Origin: an uncultured Aquimarina sp.
GTDB lineage: Bacteria > Bacteroidota > Bacteroidia > Flavobacteriales > Flavobacteriaceae
Length of the DNA: 64,000 nt
Direction of reading: 5' to 3'
Assembly (NCBI GenBank): GCA_947496355.1
Contig: CANMCO010000002.1
Location: 1 to 64,000, forward strand
Shown: positions 16,593 through 26,112 of the stretch, piece after piece
Position numbering within the stretch: the stretch's first letter is position 1
Layout: each line of letters starts with the position of its first letter
Notes under the pieces: model-generated
Database searches by the model: none
Seen by the model: only the letters and a program-made list of their open reading frames with translations
Told to the model about the DNA's origin: nothing
Program-made: the position numbers and the translations under genes

Positions 16593-18260
16593 ATGGCAGT
16601 CGTTACAGCAACCATCAAGAATGGGGTAGAAGAAATGAATGGTAGTTATGAACTCTTGTCTATCGATGTGAGTAAAGAGTTTAATAAAGTTCCAACGGCC
16701 GAATTAAGGTTGGTCGATGGAAATGTTCCTGCCAATGAATTTAATATTCTAGATGATGATTTTTTTAATCTAGGTGAAAAGATAGAGATCGCTCTTAGAT
16801 ATGAAGGCAAATCAGCACAGAATAATACAATATTTATCGGACTGGTAATCAATAAATCATTAGAGTTAAACAAGTTTGGCAACATACTAACCATTGCGCT
16901 TAGCGATGAGGCTATTAGGATGACTAATGTTCGTAAAAACGCGGTATATATCGGTGAAAAAGATAGTGTAATTGTTGAAAAACAAATACAACAAAATGGG
17001 TTAGAAGGCACTATGGAAGATACCAAAGTAGCGCATGCTCAGATGATTCAGTATTATACCACAGATTGGGATTTTATGGTATCTCGAGCAGAGGCTAATG
17101 GGCAATTAGTAATGGCGAGTAATGGGGGAATTGCTGTTTTTCAGCCTGCAATTAAAGATTTTTCAACAGAAGAAAACCCTATATTTCAGCTAGAATTAGG
17201 GAAAAACGAAATTTATGATTTTGATCTAAAAGTAAACGGAAGCAATCAATATCACCAAGTCAATTCAGTGGCTTGGGATAGTACAACACAAGCACTTACT
17301 GATCCAGCTGAAGGAGATAAATACGAGGTTTTACAAGGAAATTATAACATTTCTAAAATTGCTAAATCTTTAGGGACAGAAGAAACTACATTGATCAACG
17401 CTGCAGCAATGGACACGCAAGAGCTTAAAGCTTGGTCAAATGCAAAAATTTTTAAATCTAGGTTATCATTCTTTAGAGGATGGTTTAAAATTCCCGGGAC
17501 ACCAGATGCTTTAGTTGGAGACACTATCGCAATCAAAGGAATAGGTGCCTCTTTTACGGGAAAAAATATCATATCAGGAGTTAGACATGAAGTGACTCCA
17601 GAGGGTTGGGTTACGCATTTACAAATAGGCATGGATCCTTGTTGGTTTTCTACACAACCAAATGTAACAGATACCACAGCAGCGGGTTTGCTTCCTGGTG
17701 TTAATGGATTACAAATAGGAGTTGTACAAGCACATGAAGAAGATCCAAGCCAGCAATTTCGGGTGCGTGTTATGATTCCAGCTTTGGGTCCAGAACAAGG
17801 TGCTGTTTGGGCACGTTTGGCTACTATAGATGCGGGTGCTGAGAGAGGAATGTTTTTTAGACCAGAGAAGGACGATGAGGTTATTGTAGGGTTTTTAAAT
17901 GACGATCCTAGACAAGCAATTATTTTGGGAGCAATGCATAGTTCGGTGAATAAAACACCAATGCCTTTTGATGAAAAAAACAGCCAAAAAGGAATTTTTA
18001 CCAAATCAAAATACCAATTGCTTTTTGATGAAGATAAGGAAGTAGTTACGCTATCTACATCAGAAAAAAATCAAATTAGTATTGATGAGAAGCAGAAAAT
18101 TATAAAGATGTCAGATCCAAATGGCAATCAGGTTGAACTCAGTAAAAATGGAGTGATGATTATAAGTGCTAAAGATTGTCAAATTACTGCAGGAGGGAAT
18201 CTGAGTATTGAAGCAGGTGGAAATGTTAGTATCAAAGGGAGTAAGGTAGATTTAATATAG
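16593..18260 (+). CDS. eCIS central spike protein (Pvc8/VgrG-like)
   Basis: 555 residues. About 1-360 are gp27-like hub domains (SKEFNKVPTAELRLVDG, VINKSLELNKFG, HQVNSVAWDSTTQAL). About 370-450 is the OB-fold gpV/gp5 domain (IGVVQAHEEDPSQQFRVRVMIPAL, GVWARLATIDAGAERGMFF, EVIVGFLNDDPRQAIILGAMHS). The C-terminus is a beta-helix needle with repeating strands (SIEAGGNVSIKGSKVDLI). Trimers form the piercing needle, tipped by the PAAR-like protein encoded downstream. No extra enzymatic domain is fused at the C-terminus. Confidence 0.95.
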   Translation: MAVVTATIKNGVEEMNGSYELLSIDVSKEFNKVPTAELRLVDGNVPANEFNILDDDFFNLGEKIEIALRYEGKSAQNNTIFIGLVINKSLELNKFGNILTIALSDEAIRMTNVRKNAVYIGEKDSVIVEKQIQQNGLEGTMEDTKVAHAQMIQYYTTDWDFMVSRAEANGQLVMASNGGIAVFQPAIKDFSTEENPIFQLELGKNEIYDFDLKVNGSNQYHQVNSVAWDSTTQALTDPAEGDKYEVLQGNYNISKIAKSLGTEETTLINAAAMDTQELKAWSNAKIFKSRLSFFRGWFKIPGTPDALVGDTIAIKGIGASFTGKNIISGVRHEVTPEGWVTHLQIGMDPCWFSTQPNVTDTTAAGLLPGVNGLQIGVVQAHEEDPSQQFRVRVMIPALGPEQGAVWARLATIDAGAERGMFFRPEKDDEVIVGFLNDDPRQAIILGAMHSSVNKTPMPFDEKNSQKGIFTKSKYQLLFDEDKEVVTLSTSEKNQISIDEKQKIIKMSDPNGNQVELSKNGVMIISAKDCQITAGGNLSIEAGGNVSIKGSKVDLI

Positions 18261-18269
18261 AAAAAGAAC

Positions 18270-18476
18270 ATGGAAACTATAACATTAGAATTGACAATAG
18301 ATGAAACCAATACCATTCTAGCCGGTTTAGGAGAACAACCGTATATAAAAGTAGTCGATCTAATTCAAAAAATTCAACAGCAAGGAGCTTCCCAACTAGA
18401 AACAAGTACATCAGAAAACCATATCGAAAAGCAAAAGGAATTAAAAAAAGCAATATCAAAAAAAGATGGAAAATAA
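18270..18476 (+). CDS. Small eCIS-operon protein, unknown
   Basis: 68 residues. N-terminal half ITLELTIDETNTILAGLGEQPYIKVVDLIQKIQQQ resembles short proteins found beside phage and eCIS genes in Bacteroidetes (a beta-strand pair followed by a helix), and the C-terminal half is lysine-rich and probably disordered or helical. Its end overlaps the gp25-like start by 11 bases, so it is translationally coupled. No known role; chaperone or baseplate minor component are possible. The overlap and composition argue that it is genuinely translated. Confidence 0.65.
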   Translation: METITLELTIDETNTILAGLGEQPYIKVVDLIQKIQQQGASQLETSTSENHIEKQKELKKAISKKDGK

Positions 18477-18867
18477 ATTTTTAGGTAGAGGGTGGTCTTT
18501 TCCTCCTGAGTTTTATGCGCAAGGAGCAGCAGTAGAAATGAAAGAAGGAGTCGATGATATTAAGCAAAGCCTTCAAATTCTTTTATCGACGGCGCTACAA
18601 GAACGCATTATGCAATCAGGGTTTGGTTGTGACCTTAACAGGTTTTTATTTGAGGAGACAAGTCAAGGAGTTATCAATGATATCCGCAACACAGTGTCAG
18701 ACGCCATATTAAATCATGAGTCAAGGATATTGGTAGATGATATTAAACTTGAAAATTCAGATTCAGAAAATGGTTTGATTACCATTTCTATTGATTATAC
18801 AGTGCAAATGACCAATACCCGTTCTAATCTGGTATTTCCATTTTATATAAACGAAGCGTCGATTTGA
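18466..18867 (+). CDS. eCIS baseplate wedge protein gp25-like (Pvc9-like)
   Basis: 133 residues, family-typical length. Carries the gp25/lysozyme-like baseplate signature: LGRGWSFPPEF at the start, DDIKQSLQILLSTALQERIMQSGFGCDLNRFLFEE in the middle, then ILVDDIKLENSD and ISIDYTVQMTNTRSNLVFPFYI. gp25 plugs sheath subunits onto the baseplate and starts sheath assembly. Despite the historic name it is not an active lysozyme. Coupled to the small ORF before it. Confidence 0.94.
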   Translation: MENKFLGRGWSFPPEFYAQGAAVEMKEGVDDIKQSLQILLSTALQERIMQSGFGCDLNRFLFEETSQGVINDIRNTVSDAILNHESRILVDDIKLENSDSENGLITISIDYTVQMTNTRSNLVFPFYINEASI

Positions 18868-18923
18868 CTCGGATTTTCTAATGCATAAAACGGGTTGAAT
18901 AACAAATCAAAATAGATAATACA

Positions 18924-19349
18924 ATGGATTTGATAATTATGGATGGTGATACAGTTAAATTTTCTACAATAGGAGCTATTACTTTGCTGCCTCCTATGCC
19001 TACAACGGTCATAGAGGCTTCTGGAAAAACAACCATCAATGGTAAAAAAGTTTGTGTAGAAGGGGATGAAAAAAAAGTAGAGATCGCTAATTGTTCATAT
19101 ACAATACCCCCATTTACAGTACCTGGTTCTGGCACATTGAAAATAAATGGTTTGGCACCTAATCAGTTAACACAAAAAAGCAAAAGTGGTAACAAAAGCC
19201 TTATCCTAAAAGGAAAAACATTTATAGCCATTTTTGAAGTCAAATCCCCTGCCAAACAACCACCTCCTACAAATATGCCAGACCCCCTACCTATGTATAC
19301 AGGTACAGGAGAATTAATACCAAGTAATAATAAAATTAAAGCGACTTAA
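18924..19349 (+). CDS. PAAR-like spike tip protein (Pvc10-like)
   Basis: 141 residues. About 1-95 read as a PAAR-like cone: strands separated by turns (MDGDTVKFSTIGAITLLPPMPTTV, TTINGKKVCVEGDEKKVE, CSYTIPPFTVPGSGTLKING), which resembles the DUF4280/PAAR-like group of eCIS tips. The C-terminal 45 residues are Pro/Lys-rich and probably a flexible extension. The protein sharpens the spike, and may carry a metal; Cys residues at KVCVEG and NCSYT are possible ligands. Between gp25 and baseplate J genes, the standard position. Confidence 0.8.
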   Translation: MDLIIMDGDTVKFSTIGAITLLPPMPTTVIEASGKTTINGKKVCVEGDEKKVEIANCSYTIPPFTVPGSGTLKINGLAPNQLTQKSKSGNKSLILKGKTFIAIFEVKSPAKQPPPTNMPDPLPMYTGTGELIPSNNKIKAT

Positions 19350-19371
19350 TTAAAACATAGTAGCAGAACAG

Positions 19372-22300
19372 ATGATGAATACTATAAAATCTCACAACCT
19401 CCTTTTCAAGGATGGAACTAGTCAACAAGATCGCAATCAGGAAGCCTTGGACCCAGACTATATTCAGGTAGAAGGTCGTAGCATGAAGGAGTTAATCACC
19501 GAGGCGCAATGCTTGGCAAAAGAACTTCGTTTTTTTGATAAAAATAACGAGTTCAAATCTGGAATTTATTGGGATTCATTTTTAGTTGAAAATGGTGTAG
19601 ACTATATATCTAAACAACCTATCGAACAGAAAATTCTACGTGAGCAATGGGCAAATCAATTGGCAGCTTATGTAGAAAATCCGGATCGTTTTTTAAATGA
19701 TGAGAAAAAACAGCAGAAATTGTCGCAACCACATGTAGTACTCTTTTTAACTTTTTTGAAGTTACTTAATCATATTAAATCTCAAATCAACGGATTAACG
19801 CAAAAACACCTTGATTTCTATTTTACAGAACGGTTGGGACTTACCCCCAAAGATGCAGTTCCGGATGTGGCGAATGTTTTATTTGAACTCATAGATAATA
19901 TAGATAACCTTGAAATAAAAAAGGATACTGTTTTACTAGCGGGAGTTGATAATGAGGGTAATCAATTGCATTACAAGACAGATAAAGATACCGTTGTTAG
20001 TCAGGCTAAAATAGCACAATTAAAAAATGTCTTTGTAGACAAACAGCGACTTACTATTAAAGATGCTCATCTTAATAATAGGAATACCCCTCACCTTGGA
20101 ATCATACACATGATGGAAATGGCACTTGGGCATCCAAACCCGGGAGACCCACTTCCTGATTTACCAGATGGTGTGGCTACTATTTTTGAACTAGAGCCAC
20201 TGATACAAGAAAGCGATCAAAAGGGACTATCTTATGTGACAGCACAATTATTCCTTTCAGTACAAGATTTCAATCTTATTCTTCAAAAGAACGAGGAAGA
20301 AAAAGAAGGCAAACCTACAGATTGGCAAGAGGTATATGCCATCTTGGACTCAGGATACAAAAACAAAATCAAGGATAAAAGACAACAGGAGCTACAAGAA
20401 CTACATGACAAAGAAGGTTTTGATACAGTACTAAAACATGTGTATGGAAACCCAAATGCTGGAGATGATCTGCCTTTGTATAGAGGCAATCAAGCTTCAT
20501 TTACTGATGTATTTGATGACCTTAAGAGTTCTGATGTAAATACTAGTCACGAAGCTTCAGAATATATCAAAGAAGAACTTAAATTAAAAGAACCAGATTT
20601 TATCCATATTGTGCAGACAAGTGATAATCTAAACGCCAAAGAAGAAGACTGGAATAGAGTATATCGATTATTAGAACTCATAAATCGTCAGATACGCGGT
20701 ATATCCCTTCCTTCACCTACAATAGAAAAAATGTTGGATGTCTATGCTAATCCAGATGCTAAGGCAACCACTTTTAGTCAATATGGGGATAAAGATGAAA
20801 GCAGTCGTTTCAAGACCTTTGGTAGCAAACAACCTAATATAGATCAGCAATTACTACCTGCAAACATAGGGTTTGCCATCAGTTCTCCCACCTTATTGCT
20901 TAAAGAAGGTAAAAGAACCATTACTGCTTTTCTAGATTTTGGACTAGAGCGTAGTGATGCAAATACGATGGAGTCAGTTTTTGAAAACAAGGATAAACCA
21001 TTTGATGTGTACCTGAGCAGTGAAGAGCAATGGTTTCAGCCAGAGCAAACGTCTCTTAGGTTTGGGAATTATATTTCTGGGCAACCTGAAAGTGAATATG
21101 ATACGAAAAATGGTTCCTTTAAAAATGATAACTCGCAGATAGTTATTACAGAAAAGGAAGAAGACTTCAATGAGTTAGATCTTGGTAAATATCTATTCTT
21201 TCCTGATAGTGGAGGTAGCAAGGATGATGGTCGCCTGTATCAAATTACTAAGATAAGATCAGCAGACGAAGTAGACATAGATAGTATAGGCAGTATCAGT
21301 AAAACCGGAAACACAATTCAAAAATTCCCACCTAGTCAAGTATCGCTTAATACATTAAAGGTGGTTATTGATCTTCTCGAGAACGATCTGCCAGTAATGA
21401 CACCATCTGTTGATACAAATTTTGATGAATTTATAAATAGCAAACAACCATCACTAGTGTTTTCGCTGAGTCATCATTTAGAAGGCTTACAAGGCAGAGA
21501 GAGTTACCACAGTAGCTATCAAAAACTAATGCAGTTAGCACTGCACAAAGTGCATCTATTTGTAGCGGTTGACGGCTTAAAAGATATTGTTCTGCAAAAT
21601 GATCAAAATATAATTGATGCTAAGAAGCCGTTTGAACCGTTTGGATTTGAACCTGAAATTGGGAATAATTTTTATATCGCCAATGAGGAAATTTCTCAAA
21701 AGAAGTTGTCTAATTTGAATCTTAATCTAAAATGGATAAAACATCCGGTAGACTTCAAGGAACACTATAAGAATTACTGGTTGGTAGATGCAGATAATGC
21801 AAACCTTGACGAAGATGCGTATACCATTAAAACGAATGATGATTTTGTAGCCCAGTTATATATTTGTGAAAATAGTGCCGAAAAACATATTTCATCCTTA
21901 AAATTATTTCCGCCTGACGGAGAAGCATCTGATACTAAGATTTCTGAACTGTTACAAACAAGCAGTTATCAATATCATGAAATGCCTGAGATCAGTGCCC
22001 AAAGAAAAGATGACGTTACAGATTGGGATCGCTATTTTAAGCTAGAGCTGGATCCACTGGATTTTCAACATTCACTTTTCAACACTCTTTTTGTACAACA
22101 GGCAATTTCTGAACATGATGCCCTAAAAAAACTCAAAATAAATACGCCTTATCAACCCAAGGCTAAGAGTATTAGTATAGGCTATAAAGCGCAGACGTTA
22201 ATTGTGCCAGAGACAAAAGACTTAAATAGTCACGATACATTGTATCACCTCCATCCGTTTGGATTTGAAGCGTTAATACCAGGTGAAATTCCTAGCCTCT

Positions 22301-23556
22301 TACCGGCGTATAACGATCAAGGAACCCTGTATTTGGGAATAACTAAGCTTACCACACCTCATGTACTTTCTGTTTTGTTTCAGATGGCAGAGGGAAGTGC
22401 AAATCCTGATGTAGAAAAACCAGCTGTGCAATGGTGCTACCTGCGAAACAATGAATGGATACCGTTAGAAACAGCAGCTATTTTGTCTGATACCACCAAT
22501 GGTCTAGTAAATACAGGTATCGTACAAATTAAGATTCCTGTAGATGCCACTACTGGTGGTACACTACTATCAGATGCACTACATTGGCTTAAAGCAAGCG
22601 CTCCTGATAACATAACTGGGATTTCGGATACGATAGCGATAAGCACTCAAGCCATTAGTGTAACACTTGCCAGCGAGGTAGTAGTTTCTTCTCATTTTAA
22701 AACCCCTTTGGCTCCAGAGACCATTAAAGGAACCTTGGCGTCTATTCCAGAAATAAAAAGCATTACTCAACCCTATACTTCTAGAAAAGGAAAACCGGCA
22801 GAGGAGGGTTCTATATTTTACAAACGCCTTAGTGAACGTCTTCGACATAAAAACAGAGCGATCACTACATGGGATTATGAACATATGGTGCTGGACAGAT
22901 TTCCAGAGGTATATAAAGTAAAATGCCTTCCCTCAATAGATCAATTAGGCAAAGTAGCTATTGTTGTTATACCAGATATCAGAGAAAACTTACCGTTTAA
23001 TCCTTTTTCGCCAAAAGTAGCTGCAGATACGCTTTTTCAAATTAGAGGATTTCTCGATAACCATTCTCCAGTCTATGCAGAAATAGCGGTGCATAACCCA
23101 TCATACTTACAGATATTGACCAGATGTACAGTACAATTTAATCTAGGCTATGATACCGATTTTTACAAAGAAAAATTAATCGACGAGATCAAACGATTTT
23201 TATCTCCGTGGGCATACAGCCAAGATAGCGATATTAGAATAGGGGGTAGTCTTCATGCCAGTGTGCTCATCAATTTTATTGCAGAAAGACCGTATATCGA
23301 TTATGTGGCTAATTTGAAATTATTTCAAAGTGAGGATGGAAAAACCTTTACCGATGTTAGAAGTATTAATAATGGTAAAGCTATCGTAGTCCCATCTCGA
23401 CCAGATATGGTGATGGTTTCTGGGGCAACACATTTCATAGATATTGTTGATGAGAACGGCTATGATGAAGACAGCTTTGAAGGGATCAATTATATGCAGA
23501 TAGAGTTAGATTTTGAGGTAGCCAAAGACTTAACACAATCTTTAAGCGAATCATAA
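19372..23556 (+). CDS. eCIS large baseplate wedge protein, J-like (Pvc11-like)
   Basis: 1394 residues, the largest structural protein. The C-terminal about 260 residues are the conserved baseplate J/gp6 part (KPAEEGSIFYKRLSERLRHKNRAITTWDYEHMVLDRFPEVYKVKC at about 1141-1185, split across two blocks; RCTVQFNLGYDTDFYKEKLIDEI). The N-terminal and middle regions are mostly unique, with helical blocks containing VYANPDAKATTF-like and VYGNPNAGDDLP-like repeated phrases (about residues 255, 360 and 455). Wedges of this protein hold the baseplate ring. Longer than the AFP/PVC homologues, as usual in Bacteroidetes systems. Confidence 0.9.
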   Translation: MMNTIKSHNLLFKDGTSQQDRNQEALDPDYIQVEGRSMKELITEAQCLAKELRFFDKNNEFKSGIYWDSFLVENGVDYISKQPIEQKILREQWANQLAAYVENPDRFLNDEKKQQKLSQPHVVLFLTFLKLLNHIKSQINGLTQKHLDFYFTERLGLTPKDAVPDVANVLFELIDNIDNLEIKKDTVLLAGVDNEGNQLHYKTDKDTVVSQAKIAQLKNVFVDKQRLTIKDAHLNNRNTPHLGIIHMMEMALGHPNPGDPLPDLPDGVATIFELEPLIQESDQKGLSYVTAQLFLSVQDFNLILQKNEEEKEGKPTDWQEVYAILDSGYKNKIKDKRQQELQELHDKEGFDTVLKHVYGNPNAGDDLPLYRGNQASFTDVFDDLKSSDVNTSHEASEYIKEELKLKEPDFIHIVQTSDNLNAKEEDWNRVYRLLELINRQIRGISLPSPTIEKMLDVYANPDAKATTFSQYGDKDESSRFKTFGSKQPNIDQQLLPANIGFAISSPTLLLKEGKRTITAFLDFGLERSDANTMESVFENKDKPFDVYLSSEEQWFQPEQTSLRFGNYISGQPESEYDTKNGSFKNDNSQIVITEKEEDFNELDLGKYLFFPDSGGSKDDGRLYQITKIRSADEVDIDSIGSISKTGNTIQKFPPSQVSLNTLKVVIDLLENDLPVMTPSVDTNFDEFINSKQPSLVFSLSHHLEGLQGRESYHSSYQKLMQLALHKVHLFVAVDGLKDIVLQNDQNIIDAKKPFEPFGFEPEIGNNFYIANEEISQKKLSNLNLNLKWIKHPVDFKEHYKNYWLVDADNANLDEDAYTIKTNDDFVAQLYICENSAEKHISSLKLFPPDGEASDTKISELLQTSSYQYHEMPEISAQRKDDVTDWDRYFKLELDPLDFQHSLFNTLFVQQAISEHDALKKLKINTPYQPKAKSISIGYKAQTLIVPETKDLNSHDTLYHLHPFGFEALIPGEIPSLLPAYNDQGTLYLGITKLTTPHVLSVLFQMAEGSANPDVEKPAVQWCYLRNNEWIPLETAAILSDTTNGLVNTGIVQIKIPVDATTGGTLLSDALHWLKASAPDNITGISDTIAISTQAISVTLASEVVVSSHFKTPLAPETIKGTLASIPEIKSITQPYTSRKGKPAEEGSIFYKRLSERLRHKNRAITTWDYEHMVLDRFPEVYKVKCLPSIDQLGKVAIVVIPDIRENLPFNPFSPKVAADTLFQIRGFLDNHSPVYAEIAVHNPSYLQILTRCTVQFNLGYDTDFYKEKLIDEIKRFLSPWAYSQDSDIRIGGSLHASVLINFIAERPYIDYVANLKLFQSEDGKTFTDVRSINNGKAIVVPSRPDMVMVSGATHFIDIVDENGYDEDSFEGINYMQIELDFEVAKDLTQSLSES

Positions 23557-23584
23557 AAAATGTAGAAAAACGAAAGTAAAAAAT

Positions 23585-24661
23585 ATGGAGATCAATAAAA
23601 AAAACCGAACAGAACTCAAAGCGTATTTCAAGGTAAATGATAAACCCACAGAAAAGGAATTTGCAGATTTTATAGATGCTGGTATTAACCAGGCCGAAGA
23701 TAGCATTGTCAAAGAACAGGGTAGTCCTTTGGCAATACAAGCCGAAGGAGGAGATGTAGGTACACAGGAGATTTTGGACTTGTACACAAGTTTTGGAAAT
23801 AATAACCCAAACTGGTCTTTTAATCTTAACCCAAGGGTAAAATCGGAGGATCCAAATAGCAATCAAGCTGGATTTAACATTAAGGATGCCACAGGAGAGA
23901 GCCGGTTGTTTATTAAATCGGGAGATGGCAGTATAGGTGTGGGTACCATAGATCCAGAATCCAAACTAACCATACGAGGAAATAATGACGCTTCTTTATT
24001 ATCAGTAATTGATACTACTGGTCAGCATACCAAAATCTTTGAAGTTACGCAAAAAGAAGGTGTCTCTATAAAGGGATCATTGAATGTAGATGGAGACTTT
24101 ACCTCAAAAAATATAAAAGCTGTTGCTGCCAATCAAGATTTGGGTAATGAAGCAGCAAGCGATGAAAAAGTACCTTCACAAAAAGCAGTAAAAGCATATG
24201 TGGATACTCGTCTTCCTAAAGGATTGATCTCTATGTGGTCAGGAATAGATATTCCCAAAGGATGGGCATTGTGTGATGGTACTAACAATACTCCAAACCT
24301 ATCTGGAAAATTTATTGTGGGATTTGATAAAAACAATGCAGATTACAATGAAATAAAAAAAACAGGAGGATTAGAACAAGTCACGCTAACCACAGCGCAG
24401 CTGCCATCCCACAATCACGAAGGAACTACAAATAATGATGGTAGTCATAAACATTTAATTGATAATAAATTCTCTGGTAACACAAGTGGAAGTGGTAAAA
24501 CATCTTTAGTGGTCGATGGAGAAAGTTTTGAAACAATTAATCATTTTACACGAACTGATGGAAATCATAAACATGCTTTTACCACAAACAAAACAGGAAG
24601 TGACAAGCCTCACGAAAACCGACCTCCTTACTATGTGTTGGCTTATATAATGAAGCTTTAA
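23585..24661 (+). CDS. eCIS tail fibre with tail-collar tip (Pvc13-like), copy 1
   Basis: 358 residues. The first about 160 residues are an anchor (RTELKAYFKVNDKPTEKEFADFIDAG; DPNSNQAGFNIKDATGESRLFIKSGDGSIGVGT; PESKLTIRG). From about 211 a phage tail-collar domain follows: KGLISMWSGIDIPKGWALCDG, NLSGKFIVGFD, and LPSHNHEG then HENRPPYYVLAYIMK. Tail-collar domains trimerise at receptor-binding tips, so this is a target-recognition fibre. The anchor is nearly duplicated in the next gene, which carries a different tip. Confidence 0.9.
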   Translation: MEINKKNRTELKAYFKVNDKPTEKEFADFIDAGINQAEDSIVKEQGSPLAIQAEGGDVGTQEILDLYTSFGNNNPNWSFNLNPRVKSEDPNSNQAGFNIKDATGESRLFIKSGDGSIGVGTIDPESKLTIRGNNDASLLSVIDTTGQHTKIFEVTQKEGVSIKGSLNVDGDFTSKNIKAVAANQDLGNEAASDEKVPSQKAVKAYVDTRLPKGLISMWSGIDIPKGWALCDGTNNTPNLSGKFIVGFDKNNADYNEIKKTGGLEQVTLTTAQLPSHNHEGTTNNDGSHKHLIDNKFSGNTSGSGKTSLVVDGESFETINHFTRTDGNHKHAFTTNKTGSDKPHENRPPYYVLAYIMKL

Positions 24662-24683
24662 TCTGGAAATCAGAAAGAAAAAC

Positions 24684-26075
24684 ATGGAAATCAATAAAAA
24701 AACCCGAACTGAACTCAAAGCATATTTCAAGGCAAATGATAAACCTACCGAAAAACAATTTGCAGATTTTATAGATGCTGGTATTAATCAGGCCGAAGAT
24801 AGTATTGTTAAAGAACAAGGTAACCCTTTGGCGATACAAGCAGAAGGAGATGAGGTAGGAACGCAGGAAGTTTTGGACTTATACACAAGTTTTGCAAAGA
24901 ATAGCCCAAATTGGTCGCTTAATCTTAATCCAAGAGTAAAATCAGAAGATCCAAATAGTAACCAATCTGGGTTAAACATTAAAGATACTACAGGACAGAG
25001 CCGGTTGTTTATTAAATCGGGAGACGGTAATATAGGTTTAGGTACTATAGAGCCCGAATCTAAACTAACCATACAAGGTAAAAATGATACATCCTCACTA
25101 GCGGTTATCGATACTACTAGACAGAACGCTAAAATTTTTGAAATAAGTCAGAAAGATGGTGATGGTGTGTTATCTCTTAGAGGAGGAAATACAGAAGAAG
25201 GGATACACCTAAGTGGATCCAGAGAAAACGCCAGCTTCTTCTTAGGAAAAGTGGGTATAGGTACAAACAGCCCTGGGGCGCTCCTGGAAGTAAAAAGTGA
25301 GGGTGCAGCATTGAAGATAACCAATACCAAACCCGAAAGTTCTGCACAGTTAGGCCTCTACAATAATGAAAAATCTTGGGGAATTGAAGCTAACGGTATC
25401 AGTGGAGATCTGCTTTTCCATACTATTGGTAACAAAGACAAGGCATTTGTAATGAAGGGAAATGGATCTGTGATCGTCAAAGACGGATTAAATGTTGCAG
25501 GACATTTAGAAATTAATAAGAAATTACGAGTGGGGCAGGAATTATTTGCAAATAATCGTGTGTTCATTAAAAAACAATTGGATATAGAAGGTCAGTTAAC
25601 GGCCAAAGAAAATAGTGTTTTTGAAAAAAACCTGACCATTCATGGTGATATCAAAACTCCAATTACTCAAGTGGTTGCTTTTTCTGTTTCGCTCAGTGCT
25701 GATATGGGAGGTGCTAAGAATCCTCTAACATTTGGACAGATGCATTATAATTATGGAGAACATTTCAAAAAGAATCAACACTTCATAGCACCTGTGAAAG
25801 GATTGTATGTATTCACAATGTGTTTAAGAAGCACTACAGATGGTGGTACCATATGGAATTTAAGGTTGAATGATTCCGAATATGTCAATGGATCAGGTAC
25901 AGTAGAGAATACTGAATGTTCTATGATAAGTACCACTAAAAAATTTCATTCATCTTCACGATCTATAATTACACTATTGGAAGTTGGAGACAAAGTTCAT
26001 GTACATCAAACTAAAGGAGGTGCTGATAACTATTCATCGGGTTTCGAAGGAATGTTGCTACAAGTACTAGTTTAA
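24684..26075 (+). CDS. eCIS tail fibre with C1q-like tip, copy 2
   Basis: 463 residues. Residues 1-160 are near-identical to the previous fibre. A longer shaft with repeating strand motifs follows (RENASFFLGKVGIGTNSPGALLEV; DGLNVAGHLEINKKLRVGQELF), then a C-terminal globular domain at about 328-463 with the C1q/TNF-like pattern (VVAFSVSLSADMGG, HFIAPVKGLYVFTM, SRSIITLLEVGDKVHVHQ, SSGFEGMLLQVL). C1q-like jelly-roll trimers bind protein or glycan ligands, so this gives the particle a second, different receptor specificity. Confidence 0.88.
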   Translation: MEINKKTRTELKAYFKANDKPTEKQFADFIDAGINQAEDSIVKEQGNPLAIQAEGDEVGTQEVLDLYTSFAKNSPNWSLNLNPRVKSEDPNSNQSGLNIKDTTGQSRLFIKSGDGNIGLGTIEPESKLTIQGKNDTSSLAVIDTTRQNAKIFEISQKDGDGVLSLRGGNTEEGIHLSGSRENASFFLGKVGIGTNSPGALLEVKSEGAALKITNTKPESSAQLGLYNNEKSWGIEANGISGDLLFHTIGNKDKAFVMKGNGSVIVKDGLNVAGHLEINKKLRVGQELFANNRVFIKKQLDIEGQLTAKENSVFEKNLTIHGDIKTPITQVVAFSVSLSADMGGAKNPLTFGQMHYNYGEHFKKNQHFIAPVKGLYVFTMCLRSTTDGGTIWNLRLNDSEYVNGSGTVENTECSMISTTKKFHSSSRSIITLLEVGDKVHVHQTKGGADNYSSGFEGMLLQVLV

Positions 26076-26112
26076 TAAAATAATAAGTTCAATTAAAAGA
26101 ATAAAATGCAAG

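Noticed and set aside
22579..22884. Minus-strand ORF inside the J-like gene
   Set aside because: It has no recognisable domain and lies within a conserved plus-strand coding region.
23486..24839. Several minus-strand ORFs opposite the two tail fibres
   Set aside because: They look alike only because the fibre anchors are duplicated; the plus-strand proteins have clear domain signatures.
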